Below, in pieces: positions 17,046-26,466 of a stretch of 64,000 nt of DNA. The DNA is from Rhodococcus tibetensis (GTDB taxonomy: Bacteria; Actinomycetota; Actinomycetes; Mycobacteriales; Mycobacteriaceae): contig NZ_JANFQF010000015.1 in assembly GCF_024438035.1 (NCBI RefSeq), forward strand, positions 62,001-126,000. Reading direction: 5' to 3'. Made by a program: the position numbers and the translations under genes. The notes under the pieces are model-generated. The model was not told the DNA's origin. It worked only from the letters and a program-made list of their open reading frames with translations, and did no database searches. The stretch's first letter is position 1. Every line of letters starts with the position of its first letter.

Positions 17046-18401
17046 ATGCCCAAGGTTCTTGCTGCTCCACCTCCGGAAAGCACCCTGAGCCCCATCACCG
17101 GTAACGCCGGACTCCCTATCATCGGACTGGGACTCGATTACATCCGCGACCCCATGGGACTCCTCGAAAGCCGTTGGAACCGATACGGGCCCGTGTCGTG
17201 GCTGAGCATGGCGGGCAAGCGGTGGGTCACCGTCCTGGGGCCGGACGGTTGCCAGACGGTGTTACAGAACAAGGACCGCGCGTTCGTCAACGGCGACGGC
17301 TGGAGCGTGCTCATCGGCCCGTTCTTCCGCCGCGGCCTGATGCTTCTCGACGGCGACGAACACCTCGCCCATCGCCGGATACTGCAGCAGGCATTTACCC
17401 GCCAACGGTTGTCCCGCTACACCGAGGCGCTGCACCCCGCTGTGGAGGGCACGCTGGATACTTGGCACCCCGGAGTCGGCTTCACCGCGTATCCGGCGTT
17501 GAAGGAACTGACGCTGGATCTGGCCACGAGCATCTTCATGGGCGGCGCCGAGGGGTCGTCGCACCAGGAGATGGTCGAGGTCAACAAAGCCTTCATCGAT
17601 TGTGTCCAGGCCGCCACCTCCGTGGTCCGCTACCCGCTGCCGGGTACTCGGTGGAAACGTGGAATCGACGGCCGTTTACGCCTGGAGAAGTTCTTCCGCC
17701 GGTACCTGCCCGCCCGCCGCGCCGCCACGGGCGACGACTTGTTCACCACGCTGTGCCACATCGAATCCGAAGACGGACAACGGTTCAGCGACGACGACGT
17801 CATCAGCCACATGGTCTTCCTGCTGATGGCCGCGCACGACACGTCCACCATCACGCTGTCGACGATGATGCAGTATCTGGGCCAGCATCCGGAGTGGCAG
17901 GAACGGTGCCGTCGGCAGTCGGCAGCGCTCGGAACATCCACCCCGAGCTACGACCAACTCGACGAACTCACCGACCTCGACCTCGTCATGAAGGAGTGCA
18001 TGCGACTCGTGCCGCCCGTCCCCGTGGTGTCCCGGCGTGCAGTCAAGGACACCGAGGTGCTCGGTCGCTATATTCCGCGCGGATCGTACGTGTCCGTGGT
18101 CGTGCACTTCACCCATCACATGGCCGAATACTGGCCCGACCCAGAGAAATTCGATCCCGAACGCTTCGCGCCCGAGCGGCGCGAAGACAAGATTCACCGA
18201 TTCGCGTGGGAGCCGTTCGGCGGCGGTGTGCACAAATGCCTCGGCATGCATTTCGCCGGCGCCGAGATCAAGACGGTCATGCATCACCTCCTCCGGCGCT
18301 TCGACTGGCGCGTCGACCCGGACTACGTCGCGCCCCTGAACTACACGTCCCTCCCGTATCCCTCCGACGGGCAACCGGTCGACCTCCGTCACCGATTGTG
18401 A
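17046..18401 (+). CDS. Cytochrome P450, CYP136-like
   Basis: A 451-residue P450 mono-oxygenase. The I-helix oxygen-binding motif AHDTST is at 263-268, ExxR at 317-320 (ECMR) and the heme-ligand loop FGGGVHKCLG at 391-400 with C398. The ATG at 17046 follows a strong GAGGAGGG site, which rules out the longer frame. The set of motifs and the TetR divergon resemble mycobacterial CYP136. The substrate is unknown, but sterol- or lipid-like molecules are plausible. No ferredoxin or reductase gene is adjacent. Confidence 0.9.
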   Translation: MPKVLAAPPPESTLSPITGNAGLPIIGLGLDYIRDPMGLLESRWNRYGPVSWLSMAGKRWVTVLGPDGCQTVLQNKDRAFVNGDGWSVLIGPFFRRGLMLLDGDEHLAHRRILQQAFTRQRLSRYTEALHPAVEGTLDTWHPGVGFTAYPALKELTLDLATSIFMGGAEGSSHQEMVEVNKAFIDCVQAATSVVRYPLPGTRWKRGIDGRLRLEKFFRRYLPARRAATGDDLFTTLCHIESEDGQRFSDDDVISHMVFLLMAAHDTSTITLSTMMQYLGQHPEWQERCRRQSAALGTSTPSYDQLDELTDLDLVMKECMRLVPPVPVVSRRAVKDTEVLGRYIPRGSYVSVVVHFTHHMAEYWPDPEKFDPERFAPERREDKIHRFAWEPFGGGVHKCLGMHFAGAEIKTVMHHLLRRFDWRVDPDYVAPLNYTSLPYPSDGQPVDLRHRL

Positions 18402-18437
18402 TCACAACGTGCGCGCTCCATCCCGCATAGTGGAGCC

Positions 18438-19595
18438 ATGACAGCAACGGCGCCGCCGCTCGACGTGTACTCGCAGCCCACACTGTCCACCCTGATGCCT
18501 TCCGTTCTGGCCTCGCTCGGGGTGGCCGGCGAAGCGAATCGCCTCGATCTGCCGGACAGTCGGCACACCGTGGTGCTGCTCCTCGACGGCTTGGGCTGGA
18601 ACTCGCTGAAGCAGCACCGCGACCTTGCGCCGTTTCTGTGCGGCCTCGCCGGCCGTCCGATCCGGGCGGGATTTCCCACCACGACGGCAACCAGCATCGC
18701 GTCTCTCGGGACCGGTTTGCCGTCCGGCAGTCACGGCATCACCGGATACCAGTCATACGTTCGTGAGGTTCACGGCACGCTGAACTGGTTGTCGTGGCGG
18801 GCGGGGCGCAGAGGTGACGAACTTGCGCGGCTCGTACCCGAGGTTGCCCTGCCGACGCCCACCGTATTCGAACGCGCTGGCGCCGAGGGCGTTCGGTGCA
18901 CTACCGTCCTACCCGCGAAATTCGACGGTTCCGGTCTCACCCGAGCGGTGCTGCGCGGCGGAACATTTACCGGCATACATGCGTACGGTGATCTGATCGC
19001 GCAGGTCGTCGCCGCATCCCGTGCCGCCGACCGCACACTCACCTACTGCTATCTCAGCGAAATCGACACCCTCGGGCACGTATACGGTCCGGGATCGGAG
19101 TCGTGGAAACATCAGTTGGCCATCGTCGACGGACTCGTGGCCAATCTCGCCCACGCACTCGCGACCCTGACCGGAAACCCGGCTCTCTACGTCACGGCCG
19201 ATCACGGCATGGTCACCGTCGACGACGCCGACAAGCTCGACTTCGACGCCGATTCGACGCTGTCGGCCGACGTGGTGGCACTCGCCGGTGAGCCTCGGTG
19301 CCGGCACGTACATACCCGGTCCGGAGCGGCCGGCGACGTCGCAGCCCGGTGGCGGGAAGCACTCGGCCCGCGCATGTGGATCGGTACGAGGGACGAGGCG
19401 ATCGCTGCCGGACTGTTCGGGCCTGCCGTTCGATCCGACATCGCCGGCCGCATCGGTGACGTCGTCGCAATCGCGCTGGACGGTGTCGCGGTGGTGCGGC
19501 GGAAGAAGGAGTCGCGGTTGTCCGCCCTTCCCGGTCAACACGGCGCACTCACCGACGACGAATTGCTGATTCCCCTGCTGCACACCACCGCTTAG
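18438..19595 (+). CDS. Alkaline-phosphatase-superfamily phosphodiesterase/pyrophosphatase
   Basis: A 385-residue member of the type I phosphodiesterase/nucleotide pyrophosphatase branch. Metal- and nucleophile-site blocks are visible: VVLLLDGLGW (metal aspartate D50), FPTTTATSIASLGTGLPSGSHGITGY (threonine nucleophile about 82-83, H99), EIDTLGH and TADHGMV, with a final GQHGALTDDELLIPL. There is no signal peptide, so it is probably cytoplasmic. It starts 36 bases after the P450 stop and may share its transcript. Confidence 0.87.
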   Translation: MTATAPPLDVYSQPTLSTLMPSVLASLGVAGEANRLDLPDSRHTVVLLLDGLGWNSLKQHRDLAPFLCGLAGRPIRAGFPTTTATSIASLGTGLPSGSHGITGYQSYVREVHGTLNWLSWRAGRRGDELARLVPEVALPTPTVFERAGAEGVRCTTVLPAKFDGSGLTRAVLRGGTFTGIHAYGDLIAQVVAASRAADRTLTYCYLSEIDTLGHVYGPGSESWKHQLAIVDGLVANLAHALATLTGNPALYVTADHGMVTVDDADKLDFDADSTLSADVVALAGEPRCRHVHTRSGAAGDVAARWREALGPRMWIGTRDEAIAAGLFGPAVRSDIAGRIGDVVAIALDGVAVVRRKKESRLSALPGQHGALTDDELLIPLLHTTA

Positions 19596-19669
19596 TCCCG
19601 GGTCGGCCACCGGCGCTCCGAGCCACTCCTGATAGAAATAGCGAACGCTGTTGGATTCAGGAGACATTC

Positions 19670-20431
19670 ATGCCCCGCACTGCGGTACCGAATCATCGCA
19701 CCATCATCTCGACCGTCAGGAGCAGGTGGCCCTGGATCCTCGCTGCCATTGCCGTCATCGTGCTCGCCGGGATGATGGCCCCGCAGTCCGACGACACCCT
19801 CGCCGCAGGCACCAGTCCGGCCATCCTTCCGGAAGCGACTGACGCACAGCAAATACAAACGGCATTCGCGCAGCTGGCAACCCTCGACGTCAAGGGCCGG
19901 GCCCCCAAGACCGGATACGATCGGGAACTCTTCGGCAGCAGCTGGACCGACAACGTGTCCGTCGAACTGGGCCGCAACGGCTGCGACACCCGCAACGACA
20001 TCCTGCGACGCGACCTCGTCGACATCACGTCGCGGGATCGCACTCGGGGCTGCGTCGTGCAGTCCGGGACGCTGCGAGACCTGTACACCGGCAATATCAT
20101 TGCGTTCACCCGTGGTCCGAAGACGTCGGATGCGGTGCAAATCGATCACGTGGTCGCACTGTCCGACGCCTGGCAGAAGGGCGCTCAGCTCCTCGACGCC
20201 CAGACACGAGCCGATCTCGCGAACGACCCTCGTAACCTTCAAGCGGTAGATGGTCCCACCAACCAGCGCAAGAGCGATGCGGACGCGTCCACCTGGCTGC
20301 CGCCGCTGAAGAACTACCGCTGCACCTACGTGGCCCGCCAAGTGGAAGTGAAAGCGGCATACCGCCTCTGGGTCACCCCGGCCGAGCGCGAAGCCATGGC
20401 CGGCGTGCTCACCGAATGCGGCGCGCGGTAA
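19670..20431 (+). CDS. HNH nuclease (DUF1524), paralogue lacking the Excalibur domain
   Basis: A 253-residue protein with an N-terminal hydrophobic anchor/signal (WPWILAAIAVIVLAGMMA) followed by one GmrSD/DUF1524-type HNH domain: GRAPKTGYDRELFG, CDTRNDILRRDL, QIDHVVALSDAWQKGAQ and NDPRNLQAVDGPTNQRKSDAD. It is strongly similar by eye to the nuclease domain at 5935 but lacks that protein's Pro/Ala linkers and Excalibur tail. AGGAG precedes the ATG. It ends flush against the convergent DUF3060 gene (stops at 20431 and 20432). Confidence 0.9.
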   Translation: MPRTAVPNHRTIISTVRSRWPWILAAIAVIVLAGMMAPQSDDTLAAGTSPAILPEATDAQQIQTAFAQLATLDVKGRAPKTGYDRELFGSSWTDNVSVELGRNGCDTRNDILRRDLVDITSRDRTRGCVVQSGTLRDLYTGNIIAFTRGPKTSDAVQIDHVVALSDAWQKGAQLLDAQTRADLANDPRNLQAVDGPTNQRKSDADASTWLPPLKNYRCTYVARQVEVKAAYRLWVTPAEREAMAGVLTECGAR

Positions 20432-21079
20432 CTACTGCCCAGGTGGAGTGAGCCTGTTCTCGGAGCCCGTGTCGGACACCGGAGCGGTCGCACCGGATTC
20501 CCAGTCCACCGAGTTGTTCGAACCGGTGAGCTCGAGGCTGTCCATCTCCTGCGCGCGCACGAAGTTGTCGTTGCCAGTCACCGTCGTGACACCCGAGTCG
20601 TCGACCCCGATCGAGTTGCCGCTGCCGGCAACGGAGATCCGCCCGGCCTGCTTACCCAGAACGGTCACACCGTTGCCCTGCACCTCGATCGCCTCCACCG
20701 TGTCGATGGTTGCACTGTTGGTGCGCCCGGCGACGGTGAGAGTGCCGGTGCGTCCGCCGATCACGTTGGTGTCCTGGCCGCGCACCAGCACGGCGTCCGA
20801 GCTGCCGATATCGGCCGACACACCGTTGGCCTCGATCGTGACCGTGCCGCATTCGCCGTCGAGCACGATGCCGACACCGTCCCGGTTGACGATGACATCC
20901 CGGCCGGCACAGTCGCCGCCGGCGTTCAGTTCGACTGCCGGATCCGCGGACGACACCGCCGCGCGGTCCCCGGGCGACGCGTCACCACAACCGGTGAGAC
21001 ACCCGGCGCCGACCACCACGAGGACGGAGGCGGTCAGAACCGAACCACGGATGCCGCCGCCTTGCCGTGTGAAGTTCAT
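20432..21079 (-). CDS. DUF3060 lipoprotein-like protein
   Basis: A 215-residue exported protein. An N-terminal signal leads to a lipobox-like VGAGCLTGC, so lipid attachment is likely. The body consists of repeated short strands with SGNS/GxxN turns (VAGRTNSATIDTVEAIEVQGNGVTV, VAGSGNSIGVDD, VTGNDNFVRA, LTGSNNSVDW), the DUF3060 pattern expected to form a small beta-solenoid. Function is unknown; it is presumably displayed at the cell envelope. Confidence 0.82.
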   Translation of the reverse strand: MNFTRQGGGIRGSVLTASVLVVVGAGCLTGCGDASPGDRAAVSSADPAVELNAGGDCAGRDVIVNRDGVGIVLDGECGTVTIEANGVSADIGSSDAVLVRGQDTNVIGGRTGTLTVAGRTNSATIDTVEAIEVQGNGVTVLGKQAGRISVAGSGNSIGVDDSGVTTVTGNDNFVRAQEMDSLELTGSNNSVDWESGATAPVSDTGSENRLTPPGQ

Positions 21080-21202
21080 CGGTCCCTGCTTTCTCGTCCC
21101 CGGCTGTGGGTGTCACGCCCGCAGAGCAAGCTAGCAGTGTCATCGCCCGAAACCTCGGAGCCACGAGTACACGAGTTCCCAGGCCCCGAGATCAGGTACG
21201 AC

Positions 21203-22222
21203 TCAGCTCTTGGGGAGGGCCGGCATCGTCACGACCTGAGCGGCATACGACAGCCCGGCCCCGAAGGCGAGCAGCAGGGCAGTGTCACCCGGCTTCGTGT
21301 CACCCGACTGCAGCATGGCCTCCATCGCCAGCGGCACCGAGGCAGCGGACGTGTTGCCGCTCTCGGCGATATCGTCGGACACGGGAACGCTTTCCGGGAG
21401 CTTCATACTCCGAGCGATGACCTCGGTGATCCGCGAATTGGCCTGGTGCGGGACGAACGCGTCGAGGTCGTCCACCGTCATGCCGGCCTTCTCGATGGCA
21501 CGCAGCGCCACCTTGCCCATTTCGAAGGCGGCCCAGCGGAACACTGCGGTTCCGGCCATCTTGATGTACGGGCGAGTTGCGCCCGGCGTCGTGATGTATT
21601 CGTACCAATCGAGGTCCTGCACGATGGCGTCGGCCTGCGCGCCGTCCGAACCCCACTCGACAGGTCCGATACCCGCGACATCACTCTTGCCGACCACGAC
21701 AGCTCCGGCGCCGTCGCCGAAGATGAACCGGGTCGAGCGGTCGGTGGGGTCGGTGGTGATGCTCATCTTCTCGACACCCACCACGAGGGCATAGTCGATG
21801 GATCCGCCGCGGACCATGTCCGACGCCACCGCGAGGGCGGTGCAGAAACCGGCGCAACCACCTCCGAGGTCGAAAGCTCCCGGGCCGTTGGTGCCCAAAG
21901 CGTCGGCGACCACCGCAGCGGCGGGCGGCGTGAGCAGAAGGTACGTCGACGTGGCGACGATGACACACCCGATCTGTTCGGGAGCGATTCCGCTCGCCGC
22001 GATCGCCTCGCGGCCAGCGGCAATCGACATCGTGACGACGTTCTCGTCCTCCGCGGCGAAGCGGCGATTGCGGATGCCCGAGCGGGACTGGATCCACTCG
22101 TCGGTCGAGTCGATCAGCTCACAGATCTCGTCATTGGTGACGACCCGTTCCGGCCGGTACACGCCGAGCCCGAGAAGGGCGGACTGCCGACCTCCGGTCA
22201 GGGTGGCAATCTGCTTTCCCAT
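21203..22222 (-). CDS. fabH: 3-oxoacyl-ACP synthase III (KAS III)
   Basis: A 339-residue KAS III that condenses acyl-CoA with malonyl-ACP to start fatty-acid elongation; in mycolate producers FabH links FAS-I to FAS-II. The catalytic triad is visible: C123 in GGGCAGF, H259 in VPHQAN and N290 in ESGNTSAAS. The gene stands alone. A perfect TTAC-N6-GTAA palindrome 104 bases upstream is shared with fadE5, fadA2/fabG4 and a TetR gene, suggesting co-regulation with the lipid module to the right. Confidence 0.92.
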   Translation of the reverse strand: MGKQIATLTGGRQSALLGLGVYRPERVVTNDEICELIDSTDEWIQSRSGIRNRRFAAEDENVVTMSIAAGREAIAASGIAPEQIGCVIVATSTYLLLTPPAAAVVADALGTNGPGAFDLGGGCAGFCTALAVASDMVRGGSIDYALVVGVEKMSITTDPTDRSTRFIFGDGAGAVVVGKSDVAGIGPVEWGSDGAQADAIVQDLDWYEYITTPGATRPYIKMAGTAVFRWAAFEMGKVALRAIEKAGMTVDDLDAFVPHQANSRITEVIARSMKLPESVPVSDDIAESGNTSAASVPLAMEAMLQSGDTKPGDTALLLAFGAGLSYAAQVVTMPALPKS

Positions 22223-22325
22223 CGATCGATCTCCTCATCAGGTCCCGCGTCGTTGCCGCGCGGAGTGGACTTGCTCGTTCCACACGTTACGTCGACGCCG
22301 CTTCAGCGGGTAGCACCGGTTACTG

Positions 22326-22339
22326 TTACTCACCGGTAA
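22326..22339. promoter_or_regulatory. TTAC-N6-GTAA operator upstream of fabH
   Basis: TTACTCACCGGTAA, extended on both sides to GTTAC...GTAAC. It is one of four such palindromes in the window, all in front of lipid-metabolism or TetR genes. The 285-base spacer (22223-22507) also serves the divergent DUF4185 gene. Confidence 0.62.
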
Positions 22340-22507
22340 CATCGCACGGCCGCCGTACGGGAGAAATGAACGCGCTACCCGAAGCGCCACTTCGGCGGAA
22401 TCCGACTTGCTAGACTTCGTTCGATTTCCGGCAGTTGATCACCGGTAGGGGGAGGGTCCTACGGACCCGGGGAAAGCCGCCTGCTGCTAGAGATGGAGTG
22501 ACCCTTC

Positions 22508-23623
22508 GTGAAGCGCACCACAGCCCTCGCCGCAGCGTCCATCGCCAGTGTGGCCGCGTCGTTGATCGCCTTCGCCGTACCGGCCGCGGCCAACCCGAAC
22601 GTCGTCAACCCGATCCCAGGACTGAACGGCACCAACGGCATCCCACGCCTCACCGGGCGCACACAAGCAGTCGCACAGCAGACCGGCTTACTCAGCCCGA
22701 ACCGCACCCAGGACGCCAACGTCCTCGGCACCGACCTCGGCATCATGTGGGACAACGGCCAGGGGCAGGTCCTCACAGCGTTCGGCGACTCTGCCGGGCT
22801 CGGACTGCCCAACCTGCTGTCGGGCAGCATCTGGGCGTGGCGCAGCAGCACACTGTTCCGCAGCTCCGACGGCATCCTCTCCGACGGCATGAATTTCGAC
22901 AGTTCCCCGCGCGACATCTTCGGGCAGTCCAAGGAACTCGTTCCCAGTCCCAAGATCCCGTTCGTCGAGATCAGCCGCATTCCCACCGCGGGCGTCGCCG
23001 TAGGCAACACCCAGGTGATGAGCATGATGTCGGTGAAGAACTGGGGTCCCGCGGGAACGTGGGATACCAACTACTCCGGTCTCGTCTACTCCCACGACAA
23101 CGGTGAGAACTGGACCGTCGCACACGAGACACAGCGTCCGAACGTCGGTGGCAACGCCAACTTCCAGATGAGCGCGTTCGTGAAGGGCGGCGGCTTCGTC
23201 TACCAATACGGAACACCGGCCGGCCGTGGCGGGCTCGTGCACGTCGCACGTGTCCCCGAAGCACAGATCATGGACCTCGGTGCCTACGAGTACTTCGACG
23301 GCGGTAAGTGGATCAAGGGAAATCCCGACGTAGCGAAGCCCATCGTCGCCGGAGGCGTCGGTGAGTTATCCGTCTCCTACAACGAATACCTCGGACAGTT
23401 CCTCATGCTGACCACCGATCACAACAACTCCGTCGTGATGCGCCGCTCCCCGTCGATCACCGGACCATGGAGCGGACCCGAGACCCTCGTCGACGCCAGG
23501 GAACTCCCCAGCGCATACGGCGCGTACATCCACCCGTGGTCTGCCGGACCCGACCTCTACTTCCTCACCACGGTGCACAGCAATTACAACGTGTTGTTGA
23601 TGCGTACCACCTTGACTCCCTGA
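22508..23623 (+). CDS. Secreted DUF4185 protein
   Basis: A 371-residue exported protein. The signal peptide is clear (KRTTALAAASIASVAASLIAFAVPAAA, cleavage near residue 27-28). The mature part is a DUF4185 domain, a beta-propeller-like fold related to glycosidase-type propellers: TDLGIMWDNGQGQVLTAFGDS, WRSSTLFRSSDGILSDGM, YSHDNGENW, LMLTTDHNNSVVMRRSPSITGPWS. It starts with GTG after a GGAG site. Enzymatic activity is unproven; an envelope or extracellular carbohydrate-related role is possible. Confidence 0.85.
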   Translation: MKRTTALAAASIASVAASLIAFAVPAAANPNVVNPIPGLNGTNGIPRLTGRTQAVAQQTGLLSPNRTQDANVLGTDLGIMWDNGQGQVLTAFGDSAGLGLPNLLSGSIWAWRSSTLFRSSDGILSDGMNFDSSPRDIFGQSKELVPSPKIPFVEISRIPTAGVAVGNTQVMSMMSVKNWGPAGTWDTNYSGLVYSHDNGENWTVAHETQRPNVGGNANFQMSAFVKGGGFVYQYGTPAGRGGLVHVARVPEAQIMDLGAYEYFDGGKWIKGNPDVAKPIVAGGVGELSVSYNEYLGQFLMLTTDHNNSVVMRRSPSITGPWSGPETLVDARELPSAYGAYIHPWSAGPDLYFLTTVHSNYNVLLMRTTLTP

Positions 23624-23695
23624 GTCGCCCGCACGGCTCGCCCGAGTCGTCCACACGCTTCCTCCATAACCCCGACGCGCACTAGCGTCGGGGCC

Positions 23696-24319
23696 ATGGA
23701 TGCATCTGCCTGGGACGAGCGTTATTCACAAAGCGAGTTCGTGTGGGGCGCGCCACCCAACGCGGTCGTGGTCGAGCAGGTCACCACACTCCCCCGCGGT
23801 CGCGCACTCGACCTGGCCTGCGGAGAGGGCCGCAACGCGCTGTGGCTCGCCACCCGCGGGTGGGAAGTGACGGGCCTCGACTACTCCGCTGTGGCGATCG
23901 ACAAGGCCCGGCGAGTGGCAGCCGATGCACCCCGCTCGGTGCGCGGACGGCTCGACTACCGCGTCGCCGATGTCACCGACTCCGACTTGGGCGCCGAGTA
24001 CGACCTCGCCCTCGTGATCTACCTCCATCTGCCCCGGGCGGAGCGCCGCGAGGTTGTGAACCGCGCCATATCCGCGCTGAAACCTGATGGAATCCTCATG
24101 ATTCTGGGCCATGACGCGGTTAACTTGTCGCAAGGAGTGGGAGGTCCTCAGGATCCTGAAATCCTGTTTACCCCAGAGGATTTGGTGCACGAACTGAATG
24201 GGCGTCTCGACGTCGATCTCGCAGAACGGCGCTTCCGCGAGACGGCGGCCGGAACCGCGATCGACGCACTCGTCGTGGCGCACCGCCCGAGTCTTGGCAG
24301 TCGGGAAATTGGGGCGTAA
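23696..24319 (+). CDS. Class I SAM-dependent methyltransferase
   Basis: A 207-residue methyltransferase with an N-terminal WDERY motif (residues 6-10) and SAM-binding motif I LDLACGEGRNALWLA, followed by VTGLDYSAVAIDKAR and YRVADV. The architecture resembles TehB/tellurite-resistance-type methyltransferases, which may methylate small thiols or metalloids. It is independent of its neighbours in strand spacing (72 bases after the DUF4185 gene). Confidence 0.87.
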   Translation: MDASAWDERYSQSEFVWGAPPNAVVVEQVTTLPRGRALDLACGEGRNALWLATRGWEVTGLDYSAVAIDKARRVAADAPRSVRGRLDYRVADVTDSDLGAEYDLALVIYLHLPRAERREVVNRAISALKPDGILMILGHDAVNLSQGVGGPQDPEILFTPEDLVHELNGRLDVDLAERRFRETAAGTAIDALVVAHRPSLGSREIGA

Positions 24320-24330
24320 TATCGGCGATG

Positions 24331-24344
24331 TTACCGACGAGTAA
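24331..24344. promoter_or_regulatory. TTAC-N6-GTAA operator upstream of fadE5
   Basis: TTACCGACGAGTAA lies 57 bases before the fadE5 start, where a repressor would block the promoter. It matches the palindromes at 22326, 31432 and 34428. Confidence 0.58.
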
Positions 24345-24401
24345 TAACTTGGGCGGTACTTACTGATAGACCGCACCATCTCACTGGGAGAGACAGAAGA
24401 C

Positions 24402-26237
24402 ATGGGCCATTACAAGAGCAACGTCCGCGACCTGGAGTTCAACCTCTTCGAGGTACTCGGTCTCGAGCAGCCGCTGAGCGAAGGCGTGTGGGGCGATCTC
24501 GACGCCGACACCGTCCGCAACATGCTCAGTGAAGTTGCCCGCCTCGCCGAGGGGCCGCTGGGTGAGTCCTTCGCCGACGCCGACCGCAACCCTCCGGTCT
24601 TCGATCCCGAAACCCACACCATCACGCTGCCGGAGTCCTTCAAGAAGTCCTTCCGCGCACTGTGGGACGCCGAGTGGTTCCGCATGGGCATCTCCGAGGA
24701 GATCGGTGGCGTTCCCGTCCCCCGCTCCGTTGTCTGGGCCATCGGTGAGCTGATCCTCGGCTCGCAGCCGGCCGCACACATGTACCAGGCCGGACCGGCC
24801 TTCGCGGACGTGCTGTTCCACAACGGCACCGAAGAGCAGAAGCAGTGGGCCGCCACCATCGTCGAGCGCGGCTGGGGCGCCACCATGGTCCTCACCGAGC
24901 CCGACGCCGGTTCCGACGTGGGCGCAGGCCGCACCAAGGCCATCAAGCAGGACGACGGCTCATGGCACATCGAAGGCGTCAAGCGGTTCATCACCTCCGC
25001 AGACTCCGACGACCTCTTCGAGAACATCTTCCACCTCGTTCTCGCGCGCCCCGAGGGTGCAGGACCGGGCACCAAGGGCCTGTCCCTCTTCTTCGTCCCG
25101 AAGACGCACTTCAACTTCGAGACCAACGAGTTCGGTGAGCGCAACGGCGTCTTCGTCACCAACGTCGAGCACAAGATGGGCCTGAAGGTTTCCGCCACCT
25201 GTGAGGTCACCTTCGGTGGCCACGGCGTCCCGGCCCAGGGCTGGCTCGTCGGCGAGGTCCACAACGGCATCGCGCAGATGTTCGACGTCATCGAGCACGC
25301 CCGCATGATGGTGGGTACCAAAGCTATTGCCACGTTGTCGACCGGTTACCTCAATGCCCTCGACTACGCCAAGGAACGCGTCCAGGGCGCCGACCTCACC
25401 CAGATGACTGACAAGAGCGCCCCGCGCGTCACCATCACGCATCACCCCGATGTCCGCCGCGCTCTCGCCATGCAAAAGGCGTACTCCGAGGGTCTGCGCG
25501 CCGTGTACCTCTACACCGCCGCACACCAGGACGAGGCCACCGCCAAGCTCGTCTCCGGTGCCGACAAGGACCTCGCGTTCCGCGTCAACGACCTGCTGCT
25601 GCCCATCGTCAAGGGTGTCGGCTCCGAGCGGGCGTACCAGTACCTGACCGAAAGCCTGCAGACCTTCGGTGGCTCCGGCTTCCTGCAGGACTACCCGATC
25701 GAGCAGTACATCCGCGACGCGAAGATCGACTCGCTGTACGAAGGCACCACCGCCATCCAGGCGCAGGACTTCTTCTTCCGCAAGATCGCTCGCGACCGCG
25801 GCGTGGCACTCGCCCACGTCTCCGGTGAAATCAAGAAGTTCATCGACAGCGAGGCGGGCAACGGTCGCCTCAAGGCGGAGCGTGCCCTGCTCGCCACCGC
25901 CCTCGAGGACGTCCAGACCATGGCCGCCACCCTCACCGGCTACCTGATGGGTGCCCAGGAGCAGCCGTCCGAGCTGTACAAGGTCGGACTCGGCTCCGTG
26001 CGCTTCCTCCTCGCCGTCGGTGACCTGATGATCGGCTGGCAGCTGCTGCGTCACTCGGAGATCGCGATCAAGGCGCTCGACGAAGGTGCGTCCGACAAGG
26101 ACAAGGCGTTCTACGAGGGCAAGGTCGCCATCGCGTCCTTCTTCGCCAAGAACGTCCTCCCTGAACTGACCGCCACCCGCGGCATCATCGCCAACATCGA
26201 CAACGACATCATGGAGCTCGACGAAGCCGCATTCTGA
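24402..26237 (+). CDS. fadE5: Acyl-CoA dehydrogenase FadE5
   Basis: A 611-residue FAD-dependent acyl-CoA dehydrogenase, identical in length to M. tuberculosis FadE5. It introduces the trans-2 double bond in beta-oxidation of fatty acyl-CoAs. Seen: [17 protein letters not shown] flavin/substrate block, the long helical domain, the catalytic-base motif YEGT with E447 and a large C-terminal extension typical of this subclass. It is preceded by GGGAG and followed by a strong intrinsic terminator, so it is monocistronic. Gene order and a shared operator link it to fadA2, fabG4 and htdX. Confidence 0.94.
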   Translation: MGHYKSNVRDLEFNLFEVLGLEQPLSEGVWGDLDADTVRNMLSEVARLAEGPLGESFADADRNPPVFDPETHTITLPESFKKSFRALWDAEWFRMGISEEIGGVPVPRSVVWAIGELILGSQPAAHMYQAGPAFADVLFHNGTEEQKQWAATIVERGWGATMVLTEPDAGSDVGAGRTKAIKQDDGSWHIEGVKRFITSADSDDLFENIFHLVLARPEGAGPGTKGLSLFFVPKTHFNFETNEFGERNGVFVTNVEHKMGLKVSATCEVTFGGHGVPAQGWLVGEVHNGIAQMFDVIEHARMMVGTKAIATLSTGYLNALDYAKERVQGADLTQMTDKSAPRVTITHHPDVRRALAMQKAYSEGLRAVYLYTAAHQDEATAKLVSGADKDLAFRVNDLLLPIVKGVGSERAYQYLTESLQTFGGSGFLQDYPIEQYIRDAKIDSLYEGTTAIQAQDFFFRKIARDRGVALAHVSGEIKKFIDSEAGNGRLKAERALLATALEDVQTMAATLTGYLMGAQEQPSELYKVGLGSVRFLLAVGDLMIGWQLLRHSEIAIKALDEGASDKDKAFYEGKVAIASFFAKNVLPELTATRGIIANIDNDIMELDEAAF

Positions 26238-26251
26238 TCGGCTTCACACGG

Positions 26252-26290
26252 CCCGGTGGCCGGGGTACCTCCCCGTCCGCCGGGCTTTTT
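26252..26290 (+). terminator. Intrinsic terminator of fadE5
   Basis: CCCGGTGGCCGGGG and CCCCGTCCGCCGGG form a 14-base stem with two mismatches, followed by CTTTTT. The stem begins 15 bases past the fadE5 stop. Confidence 0.85.
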
Positions 26291-26315
26291 CGTGTCCCGA
26301 CCACGTAGACTCCGA

Positions 26316-26384
26316 CACTCTTTCTGCGTCGACGCACCCCTTTTCGGTCCCCACAGGCAGTGCGCGGGCCGAGAAAGAGTGCGG
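26316..26384. repeat. Palindromic element, left flank of the AbiEi/nuclease gene
   Basis: CACTCTTTCT (26316-26325) pairs perfectly with AGAAAGAGTG (26372-26381). The self-complementary GCGTCGACGC (26326-26335) sits just inside the left arm. The right half contains GCGCG, CCGAGAA and AGTGCGG at the same spacing as in the element at 27452, so the two are copies of one repeat family flanking the gene between them. Confidence 0.62.
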
Positions 26385-26466
26385 GAGTTGTCCACAAGCG
26401 TCGGTCCATCCACAGCCGGGTCCTTCGGACCGGATTCTTCAGGCGGCTCCGGCGAGAATCGTTCCC

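Noticed and set aside
24960-26054. 364-codon minus-strand open frame opposite fadE5
   Set aside because: Antisense shadow of the acyl-CoA dehydrogenase, with no family features.
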